From: an uncultured Oscillospiraceae bacterium
GTDB lineage: Bacteria; Bacillota; Clostridia; Oscillospirales; Oscillospiraceae
Direction: 5' to 3'
Assembly (NCBI GenBank): GCA_947630785.1
Contig: CANRIW010000004.1
Span: forward strand, 1-64,000
DNA: 64,000 nt
Numbering within the stretch: the stretch's first letter is position 1; every line of letters starts with the position of its first letter. Of the stretch, positions 34,672 through 43,684 are shown in pieces. The notes beneath the pieces were generated by a model. It made no database searches and was not told the origin of the DNA. It worked only from the letters and a program-made list of their open reading frames with translations. The position numbers and the translations under genes are program-made.

Positions 34672-35217
34672 ATGGAGGACCGGGAGATCATTCAGCTGTT
34701 CCTGGACAGGGACCAGCGGGCGGCGGCGGAGCTGGAAGCCAAGTACGGCGGCCTGTGCCGCCGGGTGGCCGGGAACATCCTGAGAAATCAGGAGGATGCG
34801 GAGGAGGTGGCCAGTGACGCCATCTTCGCTGTGTGGCGCACCGTGCCGCCCCAGGTGCCCCAGAGCCTGCTGGCCTATACCCTCCGCATCGCCCGCAACA
34901 GGGCCGTCACCCGCCTGCGGGACAACACCAGGGACAAACGGACGGGGGAGGCCGCCCCGCCTGAGACGGAGCCCTCCGTCCCGGACAACGCCGCCGACCG
35001 GCTGGAGGCCGCCGAGACCGCCCGGCTCATCAACGACTTCCTCCGCGCCCGCCCGGAGCGGGAGCAGATCATGTTCACCCGCCGGTATTTCATGGGGGAC
35101 GAGCCGGGGGACATCGCCAAAGACCTGGGCGTCAGCCCGCTGCGGGTGTCGGATACCCTCTACAAGCTGAAAGGGCGGCTGAAGCGGTATTTGCAGGAAA
35201 GGGATGTGATTGTATGA
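34672..35217 (+). CDS. ECF-type RNA polymerase sigma factor
   Basis: 181-residue sigma-70 family factor with regions 2 (GLCRRVAGNILRNQEDAEEVASDAIFAVWR) and 4 (ETARLINDFLRARPEREQIMFTRRYFMGDEPGDIAKDLGVSPLRVSDTLYKLKGRLKRYL) and no region 1 or 3. The ATG at 34672 has GAGAGGAGGTG upstream. The next gene overlaps by 4 nt and encodes a membrane protein suited to be its anti-sigma factor. A weak hairpin (TCTTAC/GTGAGA) lies before the ribosome binding site. The promoter was not recognised. Confidence 0.9.
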   Translation: MEDREIIQLFLDRDQRAAAELEAKYGGLCRRVAGNILRNQEDAEEVASDAIFAVWRTVPPQVPQSLLAYTLRIARNRAVTRLRDNTRDKRTGEAAPPETEPSVPDNAADRLEAAETARLINDFLRARPEREQIMFTRRYFMGDEPGDIAKDLGVSPLRVSDTLYKLKGRLKRYLQERDVIV

Positions 35218-36089
35218 ACGACAGGAAATTGACAGAACTGGCCGGACTGCTGGATGACGACTTCATCGTCCGGGCCGCCGGCACAGTGGGAAGAAAGGAG
35301 AAACACATGAAGAAAGGTTCGATTTTGAAAACGGCGCTGATCGCGGCCTGCGCCTGTCTGGCGCTGGTGGGGACGGCGTTCGCAGCCAGTGCGCTCACCG
35401 GTGGCAATTGGCCGTTCCATCTGAATACAACGGACCCCGGCGTGTTCGCTGAGAGCCATGGGGATGGACGGATGACCATGACCTTCAATGTGAAGCAGTT
35501 TGGTCCCGATGAGGTGTCTGACGAGGCGTTGAAGATCATGAACAGCCTCCCCAAGGGAGAGACGCGGCAGGAGGGCATGGGCAGTTGGAAAGAGATCCAG
35601 GAGCACATCGGAGTAGACCTGATTGACAGCGATCTGCTGGACACCGCGGAGCCTGCTAACTACTGGCCCCTGCAATGCTATAACGCGACCTATTATTGGG
35701 ACGGCATGAACTTTTACAGAGCGCATATTGTGGACGGGGTGACGGTAAGCCTGTCCGCCGCAGTTGAAATGGCGGAGGAGGGAGAAGGTGCGGTGAGTTC
35801 CGTGACGCGCACCTTGGACGAATCGCTGAACCACCCGTACACGCTTCCTGATGGTACTGTGGTCTATTACGGGGAAAATGAGTATGACACATGGGGATAT
35901 CCGGTGAAGGAGTATCGGGCCAGCTTCGTTCACGATGGCGTGTCGTATTATCTGGAGGTCACCGATACCCAGATCGACAGGCTCGACGCGAATAACGAGC
36001 TGACAGAGGGACGCGTGTTCGACCTGGAAGATCCCCACGTCGACTACGAGGGCGTGTTCTTCCGGGTGCTGGATTCCTTCGTCAACTGA
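35214..36089 (+). CDS. Probable membrane anti-sigma factor with extracytoplasmic sensor domain
   Basis: 291 residues: a short cytoplasmic N-terminus (1-36, LTELAGLLDDDFIVRAA) like those of small Firmicute anti-sigma proteins, one membrane helix (about 37-57, ILKTALIAACACLALVGTAFA) and an extracytoplasmic domain of about 230 residues that I do not recognise. An internal ATG at residue 32 with AGAAAGGAG upstream could also start a form lacking the cytoplasmic part. Overlap with the sigma gene (ATGA) supports partnership, but binding is inferred. Confidence 0.7.
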   Translation: MNDRKLTELAGLLDDDFIVRAAGTVGRKEKHMKKGSILKTALIAACACLALVGTAFAASALTGGNWPFHLNTTDPGVFAESHGDGRMTMTFNVKQFGPDEVSDEALKIMNSLPKGETRQEGMGSWKEIQEHIGVDLIDSDLLDTAEPANYWPLQCYNATYYWDGMNFYRAHIVDGVTVSLSAAVEMAEEGEGAVSSVTRTLDESLNHPYTLPDGTVVYYGENEYDTWGYPVKEYRASFVHDGVSYYLEVTDTQIDRLDANNELTEGRVFDLEDPHVDYEGVFFRVLDSFVN

Positions 36090-36095
36090 TCGTAT

Positions 36096-36131
36096 AAGAA
36101 ACCGGACGCCGAGAGGCGTCCGGTTTCTTGC
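36096..36131. terminator. Bidirectional terminator between the anti-sigma gene and dapB
   Basis: A perfect 15-bp stem (36096-36110 with 36115-36129), GAGA-type loop, T-rich on both strands. GACGCC/GGCGTC core. Confidence 0.92.
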
Positions 36132-36138
36132 GCTCATT

Positions 36139-36894
36139 TTATTTGATCACGTCGGCCATATTGTACAGCCCCGGCTTATCCACCGTCGTCAGGAACTTGG
36201 CGGCCTGCACCGCCCCGTTGGCGAAAATTTCACGGGAGGCGGCGTGGTGGCTGATCTCGATGACCTCATCCCGGCCGGCGAAGATGACGGTGTGGTCCCC
36301 CACGATGGTGCCGCCCCGCACGGAGGACACGCCGATCTCCCGGCCGTCCCGTGCCTTGCGGACGGAGTGCCGGTCGTAGACGTACTCCGGCTCATAGGGA
36401 AGCCCCTGAGCTGCCGCGTCCGCCAGCATGAGGGCGGTGCCGCTGGGGGCGTCCAGCTTGCGGCGGTGGTGCCGCTCCACGATCTCCACGTCGTAGTCGC
36501 TCCCCAGCAGGGAGGCGGCCCGGCGTACCAGGTCCACCAGCACGTTGATCCCCAGGGACATGTTGGCGGAGCGGAACACGGGGATGGACTCCGCCGCCCT
36601 GTCGATGAGGGCCAGCTGCTCCTGGGAATAGCCGGTGGTGGCCAGCACCACGGGCAGCTTCCGCTCCACGCAGAAGTCCAGCAGGGGCTCAAGGGCGGAG
36701 TGGTGGGAGAAGTCGATGACCGTGTCGGCCCCGGCTGTGCAGGCGGCGGGGGAGGGGAACACCGGGAAGCCATCCATGGGCTGGGATAGCAGGTCGATGC
36801 CGGCGGAGACCTCCACGTCGGGGTCGGCGGCGCAGATATCGGCCACCACCCGGCCCATGTGGCCGCAGCAGCCGGAGATGATGATCTTTTGCAT
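36139..36894 (-). CDS. dapB: 4-hydroxy-tetrahydrodipicolinate reductase
   Basis: Second dap-branch enzyme toward diaminopimelate and lysine, NAD(P)H-dependent. 251 residues with the nucleotide site ISGCCGHMGRVV, VIDFSHHSA and the catalytic ERHHRRKLDAPSGTA segment. AAGGAG ribosome binding site. Last gene of asd-dapA-dapB. Diaminopimelate also supplies wall cross-links, and dipicolinate for spores comes from the same intermediate. Confidence 0.96.
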   Translation of the reverse strand: MQKIIISGCCGHMGRVVADICAADPDVEVSAGIDLLSQPMDGFPVFPSPAACTAGADTVIDFSHHSALEPLLDFCVERKLPVVLATTGYSQEQLALIDRAAESIPVFRSANMSLGINVLVDLVRRAASLLGSDYDVEIVERHHRRKLDAPSGTALMLADAAAQGLPYEPEYVYDRHSVRKARDGREIGVSSVRGGTIVGDHTVIFAGRDEVIEISHHAASREIFANGAVQAAKFLTTVDKPGLYNMADVIK

Positions 36895-36906
36895 GGGAAA
36901 CGCTCC

Positions 36907-37794
36907 TTACAGCAAGCCCATGCGGGTCATGGCGCCCCGGAGGGTCTCCAGGTTCTTCTCGGAGATCTCGCACAGGGGCAGCCGCAGGGCGCCGGCGTTC
37001 ATGCCCATCAGGTTCATGGCCGCCTTGATGGGGATGGGGTTGACCTCGATGAACAGGGCGTCGATCAGGTCCATGTACTGGATCTGGAGTTTGGAGGCGG
37101 CGGCGAAGTCGTTCTCCAGGCACAGGTGGGACATCTTCACCATCACCTCGGGGATGATGTTGGAGGCCACCGAGATGACGCCCTTGGCCCCCAGGGCCAT
37201 CATGGGCACCACCTGGTCGTCGTTGCCGGACCAGATGTAGAAGTCGTCGGGGCAGAGGAACCGGGTGTGGGCCAGCAGGGAGAAGTTGCCGCTGGCCTCC
37301 TTGACGCCGTTGATCTTGGGGTTCTGGGACAGGACCTTATAGGTCTCGGCGGTGAAGGTGATGCCGGTGCGGGAGGGCACGTTGTAGAGGATCATGGGGA
37401 TGTCCGCCCGTTCGGCGATGTACTCGTAGTGCTTGATAAGGCCGGTTTGGCTGGCCTTGTTGTAGTAGGGGGTGACGAGCAGAGCGGCGTCGGCACCGCA
37501 GTCCTGGGCGTGCTGGGTCAGGTAGACGGCGGCGGTGGTGTCGTTGCTGCCCGTGCCGGCGATGACCTTGACCCGGTGATTTACCCGCTCAACACAGAAC
37601 TCCACCGCGGCGATGTGCTCCCGGATGGACATGGTGGCGGACTCGCCGGTGGTGCCGCACACGCACACCGCGTCCACGCCGGCGGCGATCTGGTCGTCGA
37701 TGAGTTTGCCGAAAGCCTCGTAATCAATGGCGTTGTTGGGCCCGAAGGGGGTGACCAGGGCGGGGCAGGAGCCGGTGAATACAGGAGTCCTCAT
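36907..37794 (-). CDS. dapA: 4-hydroxy-tetrahydrodipicolinate synthase
   Basis: Condenses pyruvate with aspartate semialdehyde. 295 residues of TIM-barrel type: CGTTGES, the catalytic tyrosine in ILYNVPSRTG and the Schiff-base lysine in NGVKEASGN. Typical end MGMNAGALRLPLCEISEKNLETL. 12 nt before dapB. Confidence 0.96.
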   Translation of the reverse strand: MRTPVFTGSCPALVTPFGPNNAIDYEAFGKLIDDQIAAGVDAVCVCGTTGESATMSIREHIAAVEFCVERVNHRVKVIAGTGSNDTTAAVYLTQHAQDCGADAALLVTPYYNKASQTGLIKHYEYIAERADIPMILYNVPSRTGITFTAETYKVLSQNPKINGVKEASGNFSLLAHTRFLCPDDFYIWSGNDDQVVPMMALGAKGVISVASNIIPEVMVKMSHLCLENDFAAASKLQIQYMDLIDALFIEVNPIPIKAAMNLMGMNAGALRLPLCEISEKNLETLRGAMTRMGLL

Positions 37795-37825
37795 ATCGAT
37801 ACAGCCCTTTCAAACAAGATTCCGC

Positions 37826-38917
37826 TCACTTGCGGTCGATATACCCCTCGGCGCACAGCAGCTCAGCCAGCAGGACCCCGCCGCCGGCGGCGCCCCGGAG
37901 GGTGTTGTGGGACAGAGAGACGAATTTGTAGTCGTACTGGGTGTCGGGGCGAAGCCGGCCGATGGTCACGGCCATGCCGCCCTCCAGGTCCCGGTCAAGT
38001 TTGGCCTGGGGCCGGTCGGGCTCCTCAAAGTAGCGGAGGAACTGCCTGGGGGCGGTGGGCAGGCCCAGCTCCTGGGGCCGGCCCTTGAAGGTCGCCCAGG
38101 CCTCCTTCATCTGCTCCATGGTGGGCTTGTTTTTGAAGGTGACAAAGGCGGCGGCGGTGTGGCCGTTGGACACGGGCACCCGCAGGCACTGTGCGGTGAT
38201 GGACACGTCCTCCGCGTTGACGATGACGCCGTTCTCCACCCGGCCCCACACCTTCAGGGGCTCCTGCTCGGATTTCTCCTCCTCGCCGCCGATGTAGGGG
38301 ATCAGGTTATCCACCATCTCGGGCCAGGTCTGGAAGGTCTTGCCCGCGCCGGAGATGGCCTGATAGGTGCAGACCAGGATCTTTTCGATGCCGAAGGAGC
38401 GCAGGGGGGACAGGGCGGGGACGTAGCTCTGGATGGAGCAGTTGGACTTGACGGCGATGAAGCCCCGCTTGGTGCCCAGACGCTCCCGCTGGTCCTTGAT
38501 GACCTCGATGTGGTCCGGATTGATCTCGGGGATGACCATGGGCACGTCGGGGGTCCAGCGGTGGGCGGAGTTGTTGGACACCACAGGGCACTCGAATTTC
38601 GCGTACTGCTCCTCCAGGGCGCGGATCTCATCCTTCTTCATGTCCACGGCGGAGAACACGAAGTCCACCATTCCTGCGATCTTCTCCACGTCGTCCTGGG
38701 CGCTCATCATCACCAGGTCCCTGGCCTCCTCCGGGATGGGGGTGTCCATGGCCCAGCGGCCGGCCACCGCGTCCTCATACCGCTTGCCGGTGGAGCGGGG
38801 GCTGGCGGCCACCACGGCGAGCTGGAACCAGGGGTGGTTCTCCATGAGGGTGACGAAGCGCTGGCCCACCATGCCGGTGGCGCCGATGACGCCCACTTTG
38901 TACTTTTCTGCTGCCAT
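37826..38917 (-). CDS. asd: Aspartate-semialdehyde dehydrogenase
   Basis: Makes aspartate semialdehyde from aspartyl phosphate for lysine, threonine and methionine. 363 residues, the longer archaeal/clostridial type. NADP site GATGMVGQRF; catalytic cysteine in VKSNCSIQS; general-base histidine in SNGHTAAAF. AGGAGGT ribosome binding site. First gene of the operon, with a leader of about 120 nt, too short for a lysine riboswitch. Confidence 0.95.
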   Translation of the reverse strand: MAAEKYKVGVIGATGMVGQRFVTLMENHPWFQLAVVAASPRSTGKRYEDAVAGRWAMDTPIPEEARDLVMMSAQDDVEKIAGMVDFVFSAVDMKKDEIRALEEQYAKFECPVVSNNSAHRWTPDVPMVIPEINPDHIEVIKDQRERLGTKRGFIAVKSNCSIQSYVPALSPLRSFGIEKILVCTYQAISGAGKTFQTWPEMVDNLIPYIGGEEEKSEQEPLKVWGRVENGVIVNAEDVSITAQCLRVPVSNGHTAAAFVTFKNKPTMEQMKEAWATFKGRPQELGLPTAPRQFLRYFEEPDRPQAKLDRDLEGGMAVTIGRLRPDTQYDYKFVSLSHNTLRGAAGGGVLLAELLCAEGYIDRK

Positions 38918-38964
38918 ATCGCATGACCTCCTGGACCGTCCGGCGAAAAAATTGAAAGATGGTG

Positions 38965-38994
38965 TTGAAACCGGGCGGGTAAATGGGTTATAAT
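38965..38994 (+). promoter_or_regulatory. SigA-like promoter of the SpoIID-like gene
   Basis: -35 TTGAAA (38965-38970), an 18-nt spacer and -10 TATAAT (38989-38994). The leader is about 112 nt and overlaps the 5' end of the divergent asd transcript. Confidence 0.7.
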
Positions 38995-39044
38995 GACCTA
39001 AATGCGGCGGCCGGTCTGGGCCGGCGCGGTGTATAACTTCTTAA

Positions 39045-39073
39045 ACTATAACATCATCATGGTAAAGTGTCAA
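39045..39073 (-). promoter_or_regulatory. SigA-type promoter of asd-dapA-dapB
   Basis: On the minus strand, -35 TTGACA (39068-39073), a 17-nt spacer and -10 TATAGT (39045-39050). It lies downstream of the plus-strand promoter, so the two divergent RNAs share about 38 bp. Confidence 0.78.
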
Positions 39074-39112
39074 TTTATTTTGACGTCCCTGATAGAGAAA
39101 TGGAGCGGACCA

Positions 39113-40858
39113 ATGAGACGGAAATTCGTGCAAATTGCGGCCCTTTTCCTGGCTTTGGGCCTTCTTACCGGGATAGAAGCCACCCATGCGAATGCCTCCG
39201 ACACATCCCTGGACGACCAGATCATCCGAGTGGGGCTTGCCTATAACGGCTACCAGAGCAAGACCCTGGACGGGGCCAACCTGGCCAATGAGACCGGCTC
39301 CGGTTTTCGCCTGGGCTATTTTGACGCCTCCAACCAGTTCGTCCAGCTGGGCGCCACGGAGGAGACCGCAGTCTCCGTGGTGGAGACCGTGAACGCGGGC
39401 TACGGGACCTCCGGCGGCTATACCAGCTACCACGCGTCTCTGGCCGGTACCGCCCAGGTAGTGGTGGGGGAGTATCATTTGCAGCTTCCCGGCAGTTACG
39501 CTGCTTTTGAGGAAGCCCAAGCGGCCGCAAGCGCCTACGAAGGCGGTTTTCCCGCCTGTATCGGCGATGTGTTCTACGCACGTATCGCCAACTGTGCCAG
39601 CCGCGCGGAGGCTTTGGCTGTCCAGGAGCTGTTTGCCGCCGATGGGGTAGAGACCACCATCGTGGGCACCTCCGCTTACGGGGTCAGCGTGGTGATTACC
39701 GGCACCAACACCATCCTGTTCCAATACGACGATCTGGGGAAGGGCACCGGCCTGGGGATCATGCCCAACGCCGCCGGCGGAGACGAGGACTTCGTCACCC
39801 TGTTCAACACCAGCGCCTTTGGCCGGCCCAACAACCGCTGGTACGGCGGTTTCCGGTACGAGCGCGTCAACGGCGGAAATCTGACCGTGGTGAACATGGT
39901 CCGGCTCGGGGACTATCTGAAGGGAGTAGTGCCCATCGAGGTCAGCAGCTCCTGGCCTATCGAGGCCCAGAAAGCCCAGGCGGTGGCCGCCCGGACTTAC
40001 GCACTGGCAAATTTAAACGCACACAAAAGTTCCCACTTCGATCTTTGCCCAAGCACCGACTGTCAGGCCTACTCCGGCCTGTCCCGGGCCGCGGCCAACT
40101 CCGACCGGGCGGTGGACGAGACCGCCGGCGTCACCGTAAAATACAACGGTACATACGCCTCCTGCAACTATTATTCCTCCAATGGCGGAGCCACCATGAG
40201 CGCCAAGGACGTGTGGGGCCGCGACTATCCCTACCTCCAGGGCAAGGCCGACCCCTATGAGGCCGCGGCTGGGATCAATAACGCCTGGAGCAGATCCTAT
40301 TCCTTTAGCGAGCTGACCTCCAAGCTGGGGTACGCCAGCACGATCACCGCTGCCAAGATCACCAGGTACACCGACTACGGCAACCCGCTGTCCATCGTGT
40401 TCTACACCCAGAACGGCAAGACCTATACCATGACCACCTATCAGCTGGTGCGGGCGCTGGGTCTCAGCTCCTACCGCTATGACTTCGGCCCCAACGGCGG
40501 CAATAAGACGGACGGCACCGTCACTGGTCCCTCCGGCGGGCTCGTAGTCAACGGGACCGCGGTATCCGGCAGCGTGGGCGGTATGTACGCCGTGGATGGC
40601 AGCGGCAATGTCGCCCCGGTCCCCGGCGGCGCTTACGTTATCACCGGAGACGGCAGGACCTCCACGGTGGAAAACTGGTCCGGCGGCGCCGGGGACGACG
40701 GGCTGTATCACGGCACCAACGGCTCCTTCGTCATCTCCGGGCGGGGCTCCGGCCACAACGTGGGCATGAGCCAGTGGGGGGCCTGGGCCATGGCCAAACA
40801 GGGCTTTACCTACAAGCAGATCCTGGAATTCTACTATACTGGCGTCACGGTGGGATAA
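39113..40858 (+). CDS. SpoIID/LytB domain protein, secreted
   Basis: 581-residue exported protein related to SpoIID, the lytic transglycosylase of engulfment. Signal peptide about 1-28 (cleavage near ATHANA). Residues about 30-230 look like SPOR-type peptidoglycan-binding sequence. The SpoIID core starts near VPIEVSSSWPIEAQKAQAVAARTYAL, and its C-terminal part GRGSGHNVGMSQWGAWAMAKQGFTYKQILEFYYTG is separated by a Gly-rich insert. The start is the ATG at 39113 with GGAGCGG upstream; the open frame from 39002 begins near the transcription start. A vegetative-type promoter suggests it is not the engulfment SpoIID itself. Confidence 0.85.
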   Translation: MRRKFVQIAALFLALGLLTGIEATHANASDTSLDDQIIRVGLAYNGYQSKTLDGANLANETGSGFRLGYFDASNQFVQLGATEETAVSVVETVNAGYGTSGGYTSYHASLAGTAQVVVGEYHLQLPGSYAAFEEAQAAASAYEGGFPACIGDVFYARIANCASRAEALAVQELFAADGVETTIVGTSAYGVSVVITGTNTILFQYDDLGKGTGLGIMPNAAGGDEDFVTLFNTSAFGRPNNRWYGGFRYERVNGGNLTVVNMVRLGDYLKGVVPIEVSSSWPIEAQKAQAVAARTYALANLNAHKSSHFDLCPSTDCQAYSGLSRAAANSDRAVDETAGVTVKYNGTYASCNYYSSNGGATMSAKDVWGRDYPYLQGKADPYEAAAGINNAWSRSYSFSELTSKLGYASTITAAKITRYTDYGNPLSIVFYTQNGKTYTMTTYQLVRALGLSSYRYDFGPNGGNKTDGTVTGPSGGLVVNGTAVSGSVGGMYAVDGSGNVAPVPGGAYVITGDGRTSTVENWSGGAGDDGLYHGTNGSFVISGRGSGHNVGMSQWGAWAMAKQGFTYKQILEFYYTGVTVG

Positions 40859-40861
40859 TTC

Positions 40862-41884
40862 TTGAAAACATCGGATTTTGATTTCGAGCTGCCCCAGGAG
40901 CTCATCGCCCAGACCCCTCTGGAGCGGCGGGACTCCTCCCGGCTGATGGTCCTGGACAAGCTGACGGGAGAGACCCGGCATCTGCACTTCTACGACTTGC
41001 CCTCCCTGCTCCGGCCGGGGGACTGCCTGGTGCTCAACGACAGCCGGGTGCTGCCCGCCCGGCTCATCGGCAGGCGCTCCGGCGGCGGCGCCTGCGAGGT
41101 GCTGCTGCTCATCGACCGGGGGAACAAAGTTTGGGAGTGCCTGGTGCGCCCCGGGAAAAAGCTCCGCCCCGGCGCGAGGGTCACCTTCGGCGATGGGGAG
41201 CTGTCCGCTGAGATCGTGGGCGAGGTGGAGGGCGGCAACCGCCTGGTCCGCTTCGACTACGAGGGCATCTTCCTGGAGGTGCTGGAGCGGCTGGGCAAAA
41301 TGCCCCTGCCGCCCTACATCAAGGCGGAACTGGAGGACCAGGAGCGCTACCAGACAGTGTACTCCCGGGTCACCGGTTCCGCCGCCGCACCCACGGCGGG
41401 CCTCCACTTCACCAAAGAGCTGCTGAACCAGGTTCAGTCAATGGGTGTAAAGGTCTGCTACGTGACACTTCACGTGGGCCTCGGCACCTTCCGTCCGGTG
41501 AAGGCGGAGGACATCCAGGACCACGAGATGCACGCAGAATACTGTATCATCCCCCAGGAGACCGCCGACGCCGTCAACGAGACGAAGAAAAACGGGGGCC
41601 GGGTCATATGCGTGGGCACCACCTCCTGCCGCACCATCGAGAGCTGGGCGGCGGAGGACGGCACGCTGAAGGCGTCGGCGGGGTGGACCAGCATCTTCAT
41701 CTACCCCGGCTACCGGTTCAAAGTGCTGGACGCCCTCATCACCAACTTTCACCTGCCCCAGTCCACTCTGATCATGCTGGTGTCCGCCCTGGCGGGCCGG
41801 GAGCACGTGCTGGCGGCCTACGCGGAGGCGGTGCGTGAGCGGTATCGATTCTTCTCCTTCGGCGACGCCATGTTCATTTCATGA
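40862..41884 (+). CDS. queA: S-adenosylmethionine:tRNA ribosyltransferase-isomerase
   Basis: Penultimate enzyme of queuosine tRNA modification. 340 residues with [34 protein letters not shown] and [13 protein letters not shown] start 3 nt after the SpoIID-like gene, with a weak ribosome binding site. Its partner tgt follows 11 nt later. Confidence 0.95.
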   Translation: MKTSDFDFELPQELIAQTPLERRDSSRLMVLDKLTGETRHLHFYDLPSLLRPGDCLVLNDSRVLPARLIGRRSGGGACEVLLLIDRGNKVWECLVRPGKKLRPGARVTFGDGELSAEIVGEVEGGNRLVRFDYEGIFLEVLERLGKMPLPPYIKAELEDQERYQTVYSRVTGSAAAPTAGLHFTKELLNQVQSMGVKVCYVTLHVGLGTFRPVKAEDIQDHEMHAEYCIIPQETADAVNETKKNGGRVICVGTTSCRTIESWAAEDGTLKASAGWTSIFIYPGYRFKVLDALITNFHLPQSTLIMLVSALAGREHVLAAYAEAVRERYRFFSFGDAMFIS

Positions 41885-41895
41885 GGGATTGATCT

Positions 41896-43029
41896 ATGTT
41901 TCGAGTTTTGAAAACCGAGGGCCGCGCCCGCCGGGGGGAGTTCACCTGCCCCCACGGCACGGTCCAGACCCCGGTGTTCATGAACGTGGGCACCCAGGGG
42001 GCCATCAAGGGCGGGCTGTCCGCCGTTGACCTGAAGAACATCGGCTGTCAGATCGAGCTGTCCAATACCTATCACCTCCATCTCCGCCCCGGAGACGAGC
42101 TGGTGAAGGAGATGGGCGGCCTTCACAGATTCATGCGCTGGGACGGCCCCATGCTCACCGACTCCGGCGGCTTCCAGGTGTTCTCCCTGGCGGGGATGCG
42201 GAAGATCACCGAGGAGGGGGTCACGTTTGCCTCCCACATCGACGGGCACCGGGTGTTTATGGGCCCGGAGGAGTCCATGCGTATCCAGTCCAATCTGGGC
42301 AGCGACGTGGCCATGGCCTTCGACGAGTGCGTGGAGAACCCCGCCCCCTACGACTACGCCAAGGCATCCTGTGAGCGAACCCTCCGCTGGCTGGAGCGCT
42401 GCAAGGCGGAGCATGACCGGCTGAATGCCCAGCCGGACTGTGTCAACCCCGGGCAGATGCTGTTCGCCATCAACCAGGGAGCCACCTACGAGGATCTGCG
42501 GGTGTGGCACGCTAAAGAGATCGCAAAGATCGACTGCGACGGCTACGCCATCGGCGGCCTGGCGGTGGGAGAGCCCACCGAGGTGATGTATCAGATCATC
42601 GAGGCGGTGGAGCCCCATCTGCCGGCGGACCGGCCCCGGTATCTCATGGGCGTGGGGACCCCCTCCAACATCATTGAGGGGGTGTGGCGGGGCATCGATT
42701 TCTTCGACTGCGTCATGCCCGCCCGGAACGCCCGCCACGGCAAGCTGTTCACCTTGGGCGGGACGCTGAACATCAAGAACGAGAAGTACAAAGACGACCC
42801 CCGGCCCATCGACCCGGACTGCGGCTGTCCGGTGTGCCGCAATTTCTCACGGGCCTATCTGCGGCACCTGTTTGTGGCGGGGGAGATGCTGGCCATGCGT
42901 CTGGCGGTCATGCACAATCTGTACTTCTATAACGAGCTGACCCGCCGCATCCGGGAGGCCCTGGACGGGGGATGCTTCGCGCAGTTCCGGACAGACCATT
43001 CGGAGCGTCTGGCGGGCAGGGCGGAGTGA
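41896..43029 (+). CDS. tgt: Queuine tRNA-ribosyltransferase (tRNA-guanine transglycosylase)
   Basis: Exchanges guanine 34 of GUN-anticodon tRNAs for preQ1. 377 residues with catalytic aspartates in TDSGGFQVFSL and SHIDGHRVFMGPEESM, the GGLAVGEP loop, and the zinc site CGCPVC...H in the C-terminal third. Operon with queA. Confidence 0.96.
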   Translation: MFRVLKTEGRARRGEFTCPHGTVQTPVFMNVGTQGAIKGGLSAVDLKNIGCQIELSNTYHLHLRPGDELVKEMGGLHRFMRWDGPMLTDSGGFQVFSLAGMRKITEEGVTFASHIDGHRVFMGPEESMRIQSNLGSDVAMAFDECVENPAPYDYAKASCERTLRWLERCKAEHDRLNAQPDCVNPGQMLFAINQGATYEDLRVWHAKEIAKIDCDGYAIGGLAVGEPTEVMYQIIEAVEPHLPADRPRYLMGVGTPSNIIEGVWRGIDFFDCVMPARNARHGKLFTLGGTLNIKNEKYKDDPRPIDPDCGCPVCRNFSRAYLRHLFVAGEMLAMRLAVMHNLYFYNELTRRIREALDGGCFAQFRTDHSERLAGRAE

Positions 43030-43067
43030 GCTCCCGGTAAAAAGTTCTCCGGTTGGAAAATTAGGGC

Positions 43068-43096
43068 TTGTCTTTGACCGGCAATCACGCTATAAT
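43068..43096 (+). promoter_or_regulatory. SigA-type promoter of yajC
   Basis: -35 TTGTCT (43068-43073), a 17-nt spacer and -10 TATAAT (43091-43096). Confidence 0.75.
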
Positions 43097-43145
43097 ACTC
43101 TTACGTTCGCAAATTCTCAACTATGTAAATGGAGGACAACATCTT

Positions 43146-43601
43146 ATGCCGTTTTCTTTGAAACTGCTGCCCCTGGCAGCCACCGCCGCCGATCCCGGAG
43201 CCGGTTCTATGCTCCCCTCGATCATTATGATCGTGGCGATGATCGCGGTTTTCTATTTCCTGATGATCCGCCCCGAAAACAAGCGCAAAAAGGAAGCCGA
43301 AAATATGCGGAACAGTCTGTCGGTAGGGGATGACATCACCACCATCGGCGGCATCACCGGCACCATTTGCGCGGTAAAGGACAAGACCATCGTCATCGAG
43401 ACCGGTGCGGACCGGGTTCGTATCGAATTCACCAAGTGGGCCGTCTCCAGTAAGGGCACCCAGACGACCGAGGACGTGCCCAACACCGAAGACAAGAAAG
43501 ACAAGGATAAGAATAAGAACAAGGCCAAGGATAATAAGGACGGCAAGGACAAGGCAAAAGAGCCGGAAAAAGACGGAAAGGATTCTAAAAAGGACAAGTG
43601 A
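43146..43601 (+). CDS. yajC: Preprotein translocase subunit YajC
   Basis: Small membrane protein associated with SecDF in protein export. 151 residues: membrane helix about 25-43 (SIIMIVAMIAVFYFLMIRP), the conserved NMRNSLSVGDDITTIGGITGTI domain, then an unusually long Lys/Asp-rich tail of about 40 residues. The ATG at 43146 has GGAGGACAA upstream. The upstream in-frame start at 43068 coincides with the promoter. Confidence 0.92.
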   Translation: MPFSLKLLPLAATAADPGAGSMLPSIIMIVAMIAVFYFLMIRPENKRKKEAENMRNSLSVGDDITTIGGITGTICAVKDKTIVIETGADRVRIEFTKWAVSSKGTQTTEDVPNTEDKKDKDKNKNKAKDNKDGKDKAKEPEKDGKDSKKDK

Positions 43602-43634
43602 GAGAGTTTTGCCCACTGTCAGCATGAATGGCGG

Positions 43635-43683
43635 CCCCTTTTCATATGGTGTAGCACAATCCATATGAAAAGGGGTGCTTTTT
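43635..43683 (+). terminator. Terminator-like hairpin containing the next gene's Shine-Dalgarno
   Basis: A perfect 15-bp stem (43635-43649 with 43661-43675), an 11-nt loop and TTTTT at 43679-43683, 1 nt before the ATG at 43685. AAAAGGGG in the 3' arm is the only candidate ribosome binding site of the next gene. Confidence 0.78.
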
Positions 43684-43684
43684 G

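Noticed and set aside
36859..38926. Long plus-strand ORFs opposite dapA and asd
   Set aside because: Shadow frames of a clear dap operon.
38918..39040. Possible lysine riboswitch before asd
   Set aside because: The leader from the predicted start is only about 120 nt, shorter than the lysine riboswitch, and I see no matching conserved core.
39002..39112. Upstream start of the SpoIID-like gene
   Set aside because: It is at the predicted transcription start, and the signal peptide begins properly at 39113 with a good ribosome binding site.
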